Assembly: GCA_030386875.1 (NCBI GenBank)
Contig: CM059579.1
Location: 15,224,484-15,288,483 of the forward strand
DNA length: 64,000 bases
Reading direction: 5' to 3'
DNA from: Morinoia aosen
Taxonomy: Eukaryota > Arthropoda > Malacostraca > Amphipoda > Talitridae
In this document: positions 24,201 through 33,597 of the stretch, one piece after another
How positions within the stretch are numbered: position 1 is the first letter of the stretch
Layout: each line of letters opens with the position of its first letter
Position numbers and translations under genes: made by a program
Notes under the pieces: generated by a model
The model's database searches: none
What the model saw: the letters and a program-made list of their open reading frames with translations, nothing else
What the model was told of the DNA's origin: nothing

Positions 24201-27200
24201 ATAGCCATAAGGATCTTATCTTAATAGTTGAAAATTGACTGCACTCTATATTTACTCAGTAAGATTGCTTTGAAATCAATGTTCATAAAATATTTCGATA
24301 ATACTGAAATGACGTCCTTTTTACCAATCGGAATAGTTGAAGAAGGAGGTCATTAACAGGTCATTAAAGAGGTCATTAGCAGCGCTCATATTGCATCAGG
24401 CAACTCTGCTGGTCTCAAATCTGGCACCACTATTGGCCCAACGACATGGCGTTTTGACGACGTCACAAAGTTAGTTTGAAATAAAGCCGTTGTCTTGGCT
24501 AGCCGAACAGTGTATTTTCCCCCATAGAAATGACGAGACCTTGTGTCCTCTACTCTGCTCAACAGAATGCACGTGCCCCAACAGTAATACATAACTAAAT
24601 TATGCTAATTGGTAACACATGGTCATGGTCAACCAAACAGTTGGTTAGTAAGTTATATTGTAGTGTGCACGACACATCAAAAATGACGGCCCATTATTGA
24701 CGGGATTCGTTATTTTCTTTAGACGAGTTTCCCAGATGTGGAAACATATCCATCCTAATAGAACCCCCGATTGAAATATTCCTGTACCTATTGACTAATG
24801 AAACTTGTATCACAGATTAGGCCATTAAGCATCCTTTGGAAGCGTGAAAGAGAAACAGACCAACCAATTTAATGTGGTCAGTGAGATATTAATTATAATA
24901 ACTTAAGAGAAATTATGCACAAAAAATATAAATTTATTTAGTTGTTAGTTAATTAATTACCAAATTTATTTATAAAAGAGATACCTGACGTTTTATTATA
25001 TAAGCATGACTATTTAGCACCGTTGAAATTACTCGGCCAATATTATCATAAACGTAGGTGGACCCAAAAAAATATTCCAACATAACCTATTCTAGCCTAT
25101 CGTTACGTTTCCTACACTAATCAATCACACCATTCTTACGTAATTTAGTTGTCCATAACCTATTCAAGCCAATCTTCACCCAACCTACGTTGATCTAACT
25201 ATTACATTCATATCCTATCCTAAAAAGGAATTTCTAATGTACCTTACCTCGGCTAACCCGGTAGCAACAGTCAACTGTAACTAAAATACCTATTGAAGCT
25301 CAAAGTGTAACGTACAGGCCGATGAAACTCAAGGAGACCCATAATATGGATTAATTTTATGGGTTTAAAAACACTGATGAAAATGTCATTATTTTGCGTT
25401 TGGTCGGCCAGTTTTTCTGATACTTCGCTCAAAAAAATTTTCAGTACTCGCCTAAGGTAAGATATTAATTAAAATTGGTTGACGAGCTCTAAGTACCACG
25501 ACAGTTGACTGTTGAATGAAGAAGTAATTGAATCGAGCGGAAATATGTAGTTTAAGAGAATCTGTGCTACATTCGTTCTTACAGGCTATTTATGAAAAAA
25601 TATTAATAAATTTTTTGATGATTTTGTAGCTTCAATTCTTATCTAAAAATACGAGTATCTATATACTTAATAGCAAAACTCAAAATTTGTGCGAGTCCGT
25701 TTGGAAAATTGGCTGAGTCTACATGGTCGAGTGAGGTATTAAATTGAAGCCACTGGTGTCTATATTTGCAGAAAACTATTTATTTAATTTTTTTTTAATT
25801 TTTTTTATTTTGATTTTTTTCTTCTTTATTTCTTTATTTTTTGATTATTTACTTTTTTTTTTGATTTTTATTTATTTTTTATTTATTTATTTTTTTTTCC
25901 ATTTTATTTTTTATATTTTTTTTATTTTTTTTTTTTTTTTTTTTTAATTTTTTTTTTATTTTTCTTATTTTTTATTTTTATTTTATTTTTTTTATTTTTT
26001 TATTTTTAGGCAAGTCGGACAACCCGATACTCGGGTTGAACCGGCTTAAGCTTAGCCGGTTACCGGAGGTAACCGGCTAGTGTATAGTTGATTTAACTCT
26101 GTCGTAACATTAATTAGCCCCTTATTGTTTTATCAAGTGTCACTGTTACACTAAGTAACTAACTACTCCAGGGACAAGCAGAATTATAATATAGATATAA
26201 ATCTGGAAGCCAGTTTGTGTGATTCTTCAATTCCTCTTTTCCCTCATCGTGGCGACGGTAGTGAGTTTTTGCCACAACACGGGTGGCGCATAGTCCAATC
26301 TCGTTATACTGCACATGCGAAAAAGGTTGAACTTTTGAGGCACCACGAGAAAGATGTGCTGACGTCAACCCTTCGTTGAAGAATATGGGGTTATTCGGGG
26401 AAGGCAGTGAGCTATGTCTAACCCTAGATGGTTCTTTTCGAGAGCATGCTGACATGCATTCATTTGCAATTCAGTACGTCACCTATGAGCTTGGTTCCAT
26501 TTTCGGCACACACGAAGGCCTCGCCCCTTGCACCTGCGAAAGTTTCATTGACGTCGACGTACGAGCTTTCGTTGAGGTAGCAGCCTGAAACTAAGAACGA
26601 GATCAACTTTTTATTTTTTATACAAATGAGCCTGGTGAAAATATGATTTCATCGTAATATGTCTGTCCGTGCAGGCTGTAAGTACATATGTCGTATGTAG
26701 GCTGCAATCAAACTCAAAAAATAGTTTTAAATATATTCACTACAAACGTTTCAGAATATATAGATTCCATCATGCGTGGAAAAAAACAGATTAATGAATA
26801 AAATAATTAAGTTCAAATAAAACATCAAATGAATACATTTCTGAAATAATTCGCCTATCTTTTAGAAACCCAAGAACGATAAAAAAATGAAATTTAAGAT
26901 CTTACTGAAGCCCGCCCCAAAGCCCACACGCTCATTCTCACTTGTACTAACACCCAAACACTCACTCGAATGTTAGGAAGGAATAACCAAGATGCATCGG
27001 AATACCGGTTCATATGAGATCTATTAATAAATGAATAATAATGCATATTTTGAAAATCCTTTTCATCATTTGATTTACAAAGCAAAGTGAAATTCTAAAA
27101 ATTTCAAGAGTGTCGATACCGCCGTGCGGTCGACGTGAGGGTTCGTGGAAAAGGGCTGCCTTCTGTGGAGCTAATTTTTATTCCGGGGCGCTAGCTTTTC

Positions 27201-30200
27201 TGCGCAGCTGCCCTTCCTGAGGTTTGTGTGGGAACCACCAACGCCGTAATCAGTCCGTTAGAGCGACAGAAAAGAATTTCTGTTAGTGCTGAACTACGGC
27301 GGTACCGTTAAAGTGAGATTTGTATGGATACGGCATAATCCAAAATTATTCCGCTTGGGCAACATAAATAATTTCTGTTTGTGCTGAACTACGGCGGTAC
27401 GGTTAGGAAGACGAGCAACAATCTGTGCTGCAATTAAGGCCTCTTTAGACGGTGCAGCACAAGCGACTCATTGATGCATCACGCATCACAAGTACTCGCA
27501 AAGGAGCATGCTGCTGCAGCAAAACACCGACCCGCCAAAGATGGATCCGTGATGCATACTCACATGCAGCACGCGAGGAGCACAGAGATCAAGTGTCCAG
27601 CAAGCAATGATTGAGTGAGGTTGTGCGTAATTGCGTCTCCCACTGATAATGGCCGCATCGTTTCCTCGGCGGCGCACGCAGCGACGGTCCACAAAAGAGC
27701 TTGGCGTCGCACATCCATCCCTCGACGCGTCTGAGCAGTAACTGACCTCCATTCGTGCTTCTCTCACTTCAAGTCACTTGCTCGGCTGCAGAATGCCGTC
27801 TACAAGCCCATGCAGCACAGATAAGCAAACTCATGCAGCCCTTGCGACTCTTTTGAGTATCTATGATGCATCGTCTTAAGAGGCCATTAGTCTGCTAGGG
27901 CTCCACAGGAAATTCCCTGATTTGTGCAAATACGACAGCGCCTTCCTTTAGACAAACAATGTGGAATAGTTTGTCCTCCCAAGGCGGTTCTTTAACCTCT
28001 TTTAGGCGAGATATCTTATTAGACTAAAGCCTGTATCAAATAGAGAAAGGAAACTTCTTTGACTTTAGGATCTGAATTGTTTGTTGCCGAATCTCTTTGC
28101 AGTGCCTCCAAAATACACAGATACAATTTAGCAAAAACAATTATTTATTTGCTTTTTTGCCAAAATAACGCTCATAAACATGAGTTACTGCATAACACGC
28201 AGGAGTACATTTAAATGTTTTGGCCATTCAGATAGGTAATCAATCTGATGCTCGAGTATTGAAACAAAATACAAATGAAACTTAAGGTCTAACTAAAGTG
28301 AATACACAGGTACACCATCCGCGCAGAGAAACAGACTTAGGCCGGTCACAAGGAACTGAACACTTAAAGAAAGTACCGAAGATTTTGGGTTTTTTAACAA
28401 AATAGACTCCACACCACTTGCGCTGCCTGACAAAGGGGTAATTAGAAACAGTTCAGACATTTGTAATAGAGGAGTGGGGTGACTGTTGGAGTGACCTGAA
28501 CGGGGACTGTTGAGCATAAATAGTTGAAAGAGAGTAGATCCAACATACGAAAAAAGATTCGCACCAGGCCCAAGAGCTCTCGTTTAAAATCATCCAAGTA
28601 ACGAAGGAACGATAAGCCAATGCTTATTTTTAGCTTTGGTAAGACCTAAGTTGCAGGAGGATAGAATATGTATGTTGTGGTCGAGGAAATTTCTAAGTAT
28701 TAGCCTCAAAAAAAATATTGTGTGCTAATTGCATATGAACGATTTCTGTGACAGTTTATCCTCTAGTGAAGTATTCGAAAATCTAAAACATTCCATGCAG
28801 TAAGATATCAACACACGATTTGACACAACTGTTGTAGAGACAGTTGGAATAACTGGTATTTAGGCCCTTAAAAGTGGATTCCTGCAAAGTAAAGAAATAT
28901 TTCAAGAGTTCAAATTTTTCACAGAGGCGTTTGAAGTCGTCGTTTCATCCTTTTCTCATTTTCAATCGTAATATTATTGTTGAGATTGTTTTTCTAGCAA
29001 AAGTTCATTTCTGAAGATATTATTTATTGTATTATTCTATATATAATGAAATACAAGAACTCTGAAACGTTTGAGGGCAAATAAATTAATTCCTATGATG
29101 AATTCATCCTAATTTTGACAGTTATTTTCCAAAAGCATCTCATAATTAGCAATAAAAATACTTCTCAAACGAATCTTGGCGTTAACATTTAAGCCCAGAT
29201 ATCAAGACAGTTATTTAACTACTTTTTGACCTGCTACAACGAAACAGATTTGTGTGATATGAACTACTATTACAAACAAATCTTAGAATTATTGCTAAGA
29301 CCTAGAGTTAAAGACTGTAATCTAGCTCTTTTTTTTGAACTACTACGATAACTTCACTGGACGACAGTAAATTTTATCACAGAGAAATTACGTACAAAAA
29401 ATGTTCAATAGAATATTTTTCAAAAGACTCTGAGTCGAAATGATGCAATGGTGTGAAGGTAGCATCGTCGCTCAAGCCAAGTAGAGTTTCCTTCTTTTTA
29501 TGAAATAATTTTATTGGTGAAGGTAATCATACATAAGCACTTTCCAGGCAGAGAGTTCTGTCGATCAGTGTTTGTGAACAATAGTACGACAGTTTTCATG
29601 GTCACAGTCATTGAGCAACGATTCACTGCATTAAATTCACCCGTTTTCTGAGAAAGGAACTTACTACTGCAGTTGGTTCCTCTGATCTTCAACTAATTGA
29701 GAACAAATTCAATGGGCTCAAAAAATTCTATTCAAGTATACTGAATCAAAAGCATATGAAAATAGTTACAGTTTAAATTGTTTGCTTTCCACTATTATTT
29801 TAAATTTTGTAACTAGAATGAGTTTGAGATAAGTTTTGAACCTTAGTTCAACTAATTACTGGTGATTTTTTATGAGATAATTTTAAAATTTTCCGAAGAG
29901 ATGAAAAAAGTAGATGACTGAGACAATAATTACGTTCAAGATGTGTTTCAATTAAACATGTGCCCTTAATTTTTCATTCTGTCAAAGTTCATCCACCAGA
30001 AAACTCATTGAGCCTTCACACTTTGAAGCATGGAATAAAGTACTCAAAGTAATTTCAATTGGTTTTCTAGTGGATTTTCTAAAATTGAAACCTTGTTAAG
30101 AAATATAAGAGCCTTACGAACGAAGGGAACTGAGAATAAAGGAATACTTACGAACGAAAGACTGTCTAATCTTGCAGGTAGTGGCACCAACGGTACCGTT

Positions 30201-30500
30201 CCATCGAGCAGCCACACTCTTCAGGGCATCATCGCCCCACGTCCGGCACTGGGCCCCAGGGCGGTCTTTTGAGAAGCAGGAGGCCTGGCCCCACTCCAGC
30301 GCCTGCGATACGGCGAGGCAGTGAAGGGAGGAGTCCGTGGAGTTCAACCACACTCGTCCTCCACTGTCCATCATGGTAGCTTCGTCGAGTACAGATGAGA
30401 CCCACACCTCTGTGGAGTGAGACTTGCCTTGTTTACTCATCGCTCCACAGACAGCACAAGTCAAAAGACCGACAATCTTGAGTAAAATTTCATGCCCCAT
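11996..30500 (-). CDS. Gene A: secreted modular C-type lectin, six exons, 355 aa
   Basis: Exons on the minus strand are 30500-30152, 26584-26483, 21530-21429, 18381-18280, 16470-16285 and 12222-11996. All introns are GT-AG and all internal junctions are phase 1. The joined frame is open for 356 codons and ends in TAA. The predicted product starts with a hydrophobic signal peptide (LLKIVGLLTCAVCGA, about residues 6-20). It then has a Cys-containing segment that loosely resembles a PAN/apple domain, three 34-residue modules, and a C-terminal C-type lectin domain with all six long-form cysteines. The family is known for extracellular glycan recognition, often in immunity. The Ca-site motif reads D-P-N, and the usual WND is LGD, so calcium-dependent binding is uncertain. 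Gene B is its tandem paralogue. Introns hold a Penelope-like insertion and other A-only insertions. The exon join is my inference from splice signals and phase; no transcript was available. Confidence 0.8.
12425..13190. mobile_element. Penelope-like 3' fragments in inverted pair (intron 5, gene A)
   Basis: A minus-strand fragment (about 12,425-12,770) and a plus-strand fragment (about 12,815-13,190) point away from each other. Both read through the end of a GIY-YIG endonuclease region (RILEALHIF on minus, YDLRILE on plus), and both end in the element's GGAGCTGGACTCC-type 3' motif. The middle has an inverted repeat around GATTGCGTACTGC. It is a broken, 5'-truncated fossil, and the same arrangement occurs in copy B, so it predates the duplication. 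Confidence 0.65.
13688..13741. repeat. Perfect 54-bp palindrome
   Basis: Two 27-bp arms, beginning GAAAATTCACACTATAATCG, are exact reverse complements with no spacer (centre 13,714/13,715). In copy B (about 37,757-37,783) only one diverged arm is present. It lies in intron 5 of gene A. Confidence 0.97.
16285..16470 (-). CDS. Gene A exon 5: N-terminal half of the C-type lectin domain
   Basis: 186 nt, phase 1-1, acceptor GAGCAG, donor GTGAGT. It encodes the long-form start (LTRC, then SAGCLYIE) and the MDWSSAQENC helix, then an LRGILYTT stretch and the second helix with DLRKYLLE. These positions match the beta1-alpha1-alpha2 part of the C-type lectin fold. It is 71% identical to gene B (18 differences in 62). 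A decayed third relative is at 61383-61567. Confidence 0.8.
18280..18381 (-). CDS. Gene A exon 4: 34-residue module 3
   Basis: 102 nt, phase 1-1, donor GTGACA. Key residues are CCLNNGTFVDIN, TTFTG, DQAFMC and EDGIKLK. It has three Cys, two of them adjacent, and sequons NGT and NTT. It is the most divergent of the three modules, with F for Y and I for T at otherwise shared positions. Confidence 0.75.
20811..21428. other. Highly similar intronic block (copy A)
   Basis: Continues into exon 3. Against 45,411-46,034 the first 172 bp show only three differences, and the rest of the block is also clearly more alike than neighbouring intron sequence. It has no open frame conserved between copies. 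It may mark a recent gene-conversion tract or a constrained intronic element. Confidence 0.6.
21429..21530 (-). CDS. Gene A exon 3: 34-residue module 2
   Basis: 102 nt, phase 1-1, donor GTAACG. Key residues are CFRDNGSYVDIN, TTFAC, DQAFTC and TENGTKL. It has three Cys and sequons NGS, NTT and NGT. Its acceptor lies only about 48 bp from the edge of a Penelope-like insertion, so its upstream intron sequence differs from that in gene B. Confidence 0.78.
21580..23565 (+). mobile_element. Penelope-like element with inverted terminal copy, copy A only
   Basis: The plus-strand part encodes a reverse transcriptase fragment with GLPLGPIFSN and the catalytic YIDDTF box (about 22,269-22,901), then a GIY-YIG endonuclease region (CVQCTSGYVGM, about 23,050-23,390). 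A minus-strand copy of the endonuclease end occupies about 21,590-22,120 and starts with the same tail in inverted orientation (21,590-21,750 against 23,400-23,560). Such inverted truncated copies are known for Penelope-like elements. The reverse transcriptase is 5'-truncated and the element is broken. Copy B has an uninterrupted empty site near 46,145, so insertion followed the duplication. Confidence 0.85.
23790..24330 (-). mobile_element. Second Penelope-like fragment (GIY-YIG end)
   Basis: Reading minus, the segment YRCTQCGSEYVGQSTRSLHV and later DLRILESLF are typical of the endonuclease domain of Penelope-like elements. It differs from the neighbour at 21,580-23,565 and belongs to another family (closer to the element at the right edge of the window). 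Old, broken, 5'-truncated, and absent from copy B. Confidence 0.7.
24331..25770. other. Copy-A-specific intronic DNA, unidentified
   Basis: Only the end of this stretch (from about 25,590, around GATTTTGTAGCTT) matches copy B (about 46,380). The rest has no partner there. It includes three AGGTCATTA phrases in tandem near 24,345-24,378. No coding motif was recognised. Confidence 0.5.
25780..26010. repeat. T-rich low-complexity tract
   Basis: About 230 bp almost entirely T with some A on the plus strand. It is missing from copy B. On the minus strand it is an A-rich tract directly following the hairpin cluster at 26,020-26,078. Confidence 0.9.
26020..26078. repeat. Cluster of three perfect hairpins next to the T tract
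   Basis: Stem 1 is CAACCCGA/TCGGGTTG (26,020-26,038, loop TAC). Stem 2 is AACCGGCT/AGCCGGTT (26,039-26,061). Stem 3 is AGCCGGTTACC/GGTAACCGGCT (26,054-26,078, loop GGA) and shares its left arm with the right arm of stem 2, so the two are mutually exclusive. Absent from copy B. Confidence 0.85.
26483..26584 (-). CDS. Gene A exon 2: 34-residue module 1
   Basis: 102 nt, phase 1-1, acceptor TTTCAG, donor GTGACG. Key residues are C-Y-L-N, SSYVDVN, ETFAG, EAFVC and ENGTKL. It contains three N-glycosylation sequons (NES, NET, NGT) and two Cys. The same module recurs in exons 3 and 4. I do not recognise the fold; the C..N.SYVD....F....F.C..NG spacing faintly recalls half of a single VWC domain. Confidence 0.78.
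   Translation of the reverse strand, partial: AATSTKARTSTSMKLSQVQGARPSCVPKMEPSS
26735..26800 (-). mobile_element. Possible Penelope-type 3' tail relic (A)
   Basis: Minus strand reads CATGATGGAATCTATA then TTCTGAAACG, resembling the degenerate tails of the Penelope-like fragments elsewhere in the window. A partner occurs at 47,100-47,150 in copy B, so it predates the duplication. No coding part remains. Confidence 0.3.
27276..27404. repeat. Pair of direct repeats (GTGCTGAACTACGGCGGTAC)
   Basis: Two copies of about 36 bp, 27,276-27,311 and 27,369-27,404, 93 bp apart, within a GC-rich block that copy B lacks. Confidence 0.75.
27438..27885. mobile_element. 448-bp non-autonomous TIR element
   Basis: Ends are GGCCTCTTTAGACG and CGTCTTAAGAGGCC, imperfect inverted repeats (13 of 14 match). 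Flanks ATTAA/ATTAG may be a mutated 5-bp target duplication. The interior has subterminal GCATGCA and CATGCAGCAC motifs in both orientations and is GC-rich. No transposase frame. The superfamily is not certain. The region 27,105-28,430 has no partner in copy B. Confidence 0.6.
30152..30500 (-). CDS. Gene A exon 1: signal peptide and N-terminal Cys domain
   Basis: 349 nt, donor GTAAGT. It encodes the start MGHEILLKIVGLLTCAVCGA and a soluble segment with Cys at CLAVSQ, ASCF, AQCR and TTCK, plus sequons NST and NGT. The spacing loosely recalls PAN/apple domains, but this assignment is weak. The GC content is clearly above that of the surrounding AT-rich DNA, which fits coding sequence. About 85% amino-acid identity to exon 1 of gene B (17 differences in 116). 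Confidence 0.8.
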
Positions 30501-33500
30501 ACTTATTTTCGATAATTGGTAGTCTAGTCACAAATGTTTAATGATAGAAAGTTATTATTTTATTTTGAGATTTGAAAAACACTGATGAGCAGTGAGTAAC
30601 GTCAGCTAGATTTTTTGACTTCGGAATGTGCAATGCATTTGTTTGAGTTAGCATTGGAACATAATTTCAGGAAAGGTAGTTTCATTTATTGAAATAATTT
30701 TTCTTGACATTGACAGCTCATCATAATGCAGCGGAAAGTTGATGTAGAAGATATGGTTAGTTTTCTTTATCACTCGGAGGATGTCCAACTCATCTTCAGC
30801 TATGTTGAAGCCCAACTACAATTTAATTTCTGTGGAGTCCACTTCTAGCCATGATGTGTATCGCATACGTCAAGGGGCATTGTAATTGTTCATCCGTGTT
30901 AGAGGATGCATTAGTGTCAAGACTTTCATTTGCAGCTTGAGTGACGGTACGTTCTGCTCCTGTGTTGAGTATCGGTTGTGAGTGAGTACTAAGCGAAGAC
31001 GGTGTGAGATTAGGCATTCTAAGCCTCATTTGGACCGATTTATGACAAATAATCAGAGTCGTAAATGCCATGAGGGCTTGTCATATTCTGTCGATCCTTT
31101 AAGTAAAATGCTTTTCACAAATTGTTTTAGTTGCTAAGGAAGGTTTAAGTTCAGTGAGTTGAGTTTTCTGTCCCGTTTTTGACTTTTGAGAATATAAGTG
31201 AATGTTGGAAATGATGGGTGCGTCCCAAAAGTCTTGAAATATGTTTTTTCAAATCGATTTATCGGCGGTATTGTTGGCCAGTGTGGAACATAGCTAGATC
31301 TGTTCCATTGGGCTTCTGCAACGGCGATGCCACATTATGCTGCGCCACAAACTCAAGGCTGGCCAAAGTAATGGGGCTAGGCGCATCGTTGTTACACAGA
31401 ATCAATGCAGTGGTGATGCATTTTCGTACGAGGATGACTTCTTTCCTCAACAGCACACCATTTACGCATCAGGCAGCGTTGACAGATTGTCATCGAGCTA
31501 ATATTTCTGCACGGACCTCACTTGGGAATAAAAAAATCAGTCTGGTTTCATATTGCTATAGCTCGTCTTAGCATTCTTCAGGTTTGAAAAAGCCGTTGGC
31601 TTGCACAGGCGATACGTGAGTTCCAGTAGTTTTTTGTCACGTCCTCTACATAACTCAACAACTGAATTTTGCTTGCTTTAGATATTGACTTCCAGGCTTT
31701 GTTTTCTGCAAAACTTGATTGTTTAATTTTCTTAACAGCAGAAATTGAATACCCAACTATGTTCTTCATAGAACTTGACAACCAAACTTTGTTTAAATGT
31801 CTACGCCATCATACGTTGGGACTTGGTCTCAAAGGGAGACACTCCTACTCAACAATTCGTATACAATAATTATTGATCCTGACGTCATCGATTCTCAGAG
31901 TGAACTGACTTTGGGTTAGTTTAGTGGGTGAGAATCCGTTTTCCTTAATCCAGGCGGTCCGAATGTCGTACGATCAGCATGGATGCGACCGAAAAACCAT
32001 GTTTTGTAACTTATGGGAAGCATGCGGCAGATCTTAATTAAATTTTTATTAGAACTCAGTTAACATTGTTTTACTGAATGAGGATGCCATTTATATTTGT
32101 ATAAAAGAAAGAAAATGAAATTTTACCATAACTCTAAGTGTTGATGATCTTTTAATTCTTTCACTGTATTACCAATATCTTCTAAAGCAGGTGTGCCTTA
32201 TTGGTAGATCACAAGTACATGGCTAACAAGGTGGGTTTAAAATTACTAAGCGCATCAAAATAACAACAGAGGTGAAGTCGTGTCAACACACTCACGGACG
32301 AAATACATCGCTAAATTAATTATTACTGAGCCACGAATTAAAGGGTATTTTCGATGTCAGATGAATTGAATTGAAAGATTTGTATTTTGACTCATAAGAA
32401 CATATATGATGCGTGGGAGTGAATTGGTCAGTATTTTTAATGATAAGGTAAATACTCAAGACGCTTTCACAAATTTCGGCGAAATATAAGGTTCTAATAG
32501 GATAAAAACCTTCTAATTTTTGGGTTATAATTTCTTAGCACATTTTGTATAGTACGATGTCGTAAACGACAGTTTTCAGAGCCCGAAATGCGCAAAAAGA
32601 AATGTACAAAACTGAGTCCCGCAAGCCTTAGGGGATTCCATAAATTCTAATCAGAAATATTACTAAAATTCTGTGCTCAGAGGCGCAATCGGAGTGGGAA
32701 AGTAACCGTCTTCTCTCTACCTCTTCCGGGGGACTGTTCGGCTGAAAAAAGTTTATCATTTATCGACCTATTTTTTGGAATTTTCACCGTAGGTGTAAAA
32801 TGCTGCAACAATTTCATTTGAACTCGTGTGTTTTTTTCGTAATGTTATTAGAAATTTCTTTTTTCGGGGAGACTGAATAAACTGATTATTTTTGAAAATA
32901 GATCTCTACAATTATGAAGTTCTTGAACTGGCAACATGTTTTTTGTTATCTAAATGTATTGTCTAGGGAACTGTTGCAATGGATTTACGAAAATTTGATT
33001 TAATGTATTTTTGAAATTTATTTCCCAATACTTTTAACTTTTTTGCCTTCTTATGTCTCGTATAGTTTTCAACCTGAATCAAATTTCAAAAATCGATTGA
33101 AAAATGTCTCTATATTTTTGAAGCCCTATCAATTGATATATTTGCCATTCCTTTGCCTTCACAACTTTGGGAGAAGATCCACTTCAAAGAGCAAAAACTG
33201 CAAGTTTTCAGGAGAGCCAAACCACCTCGATGCACTGAGTGGTCTGCTGCGCAACCTAGCTCAGGATTTGTTCACTGTGTTGGTCAGAATGTTTTGTTTT
33301 CGTTCCAAAGTATTTCGATCGTCAGCTGTAAGGCTAAGCCTCGCCTGCTCAACGCTCAAACCTGTTTTGTTGTTGGGGGGGTGGGGATTAAATGACCGTC
33401 TTTTCAAAAACTATAGTCCGTCATTTTCACACGGTTTTTTCCTCAATTTATAATATAGGTGTCATATTACGCAACAATCTATTTGGGACTCGTGTGTTTT

Positions 33501-33597
33501 CTTCACAATTTTTAATGTAATGGATTTTTCCGAAAATGCCTGAAAAAAATTTTTCTTATAAGTTGTATCTCTTTCAATTTGGAGTATAGTATTATTG
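30501..33597. other. 5' flank of gene A, no second gene seen
   Basis: Most of this region is conserved in copy B (49,250-52,518). It includes a block near 31,310-31,500 with relatively high GC and disrupted frames that I cannot identify, and a degenerate 30-bp tandem repeat (TTGAC...CAACTTTGTTT type) at about 31,670-31,795. A promoter is expected just above 30,500, but no clear TATA box or initiator was found. Confidence 0.45.
32780..33575. repeat. Direct repeat of about 670 bp, second unit cut by duplication junction
   Basis: The phrase AACTCGTGTGTTTT preceded by a TAGGTGT...GCAACAAT motif occurs near 32,795-32,835 and again near 33,460-33,502. Only the start of the second unit remains before copy B begins. 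Confidence 0.65.

Larger units (their letters stand above)
8520..33597. repeat. Tandem segmental duplication, copy A
   Basis: From 8,520 the sequence re-appears in the same order from 33,598 onward. Anchor pairs are 8,521/33,601, 13,990/37,990, 14,540/38,600, 16,400/41,510, 20,811/45,411, 30,150/48,900, 31,300/50,260 and 33,170/52,120. The intronic similarity looks roughly 80-90% by eye, interrupted by insertions private to one copy. Copy A is about 6 kb longer, mainly from insertions in introns 1 and 2. It contains all of gene A plus about 3 kb of each flank. The non-exonic DNA between 30,501 and 33,597 holds no gene I recognise. Confidence 0.88.

Noticed and set aside
25744-25947. Hydrophobic Phe-rich membrane peptide
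   Set aside because: It is the translation of a T-rich low-complexity tract.
26011-26045. tRNA-like B box (GGTTCAACCC on minus)
   Set aside because: No matching A box or cloverleaf could be drawn; the segment is better explained as hairpin stems.
31259-31571. Possible transposase or integrase remnant upstream of gene A
   Set aside because: GC-richer and partly conserved in copy B, but no catalytic or zinc-binding pattern could be matched in any frame.
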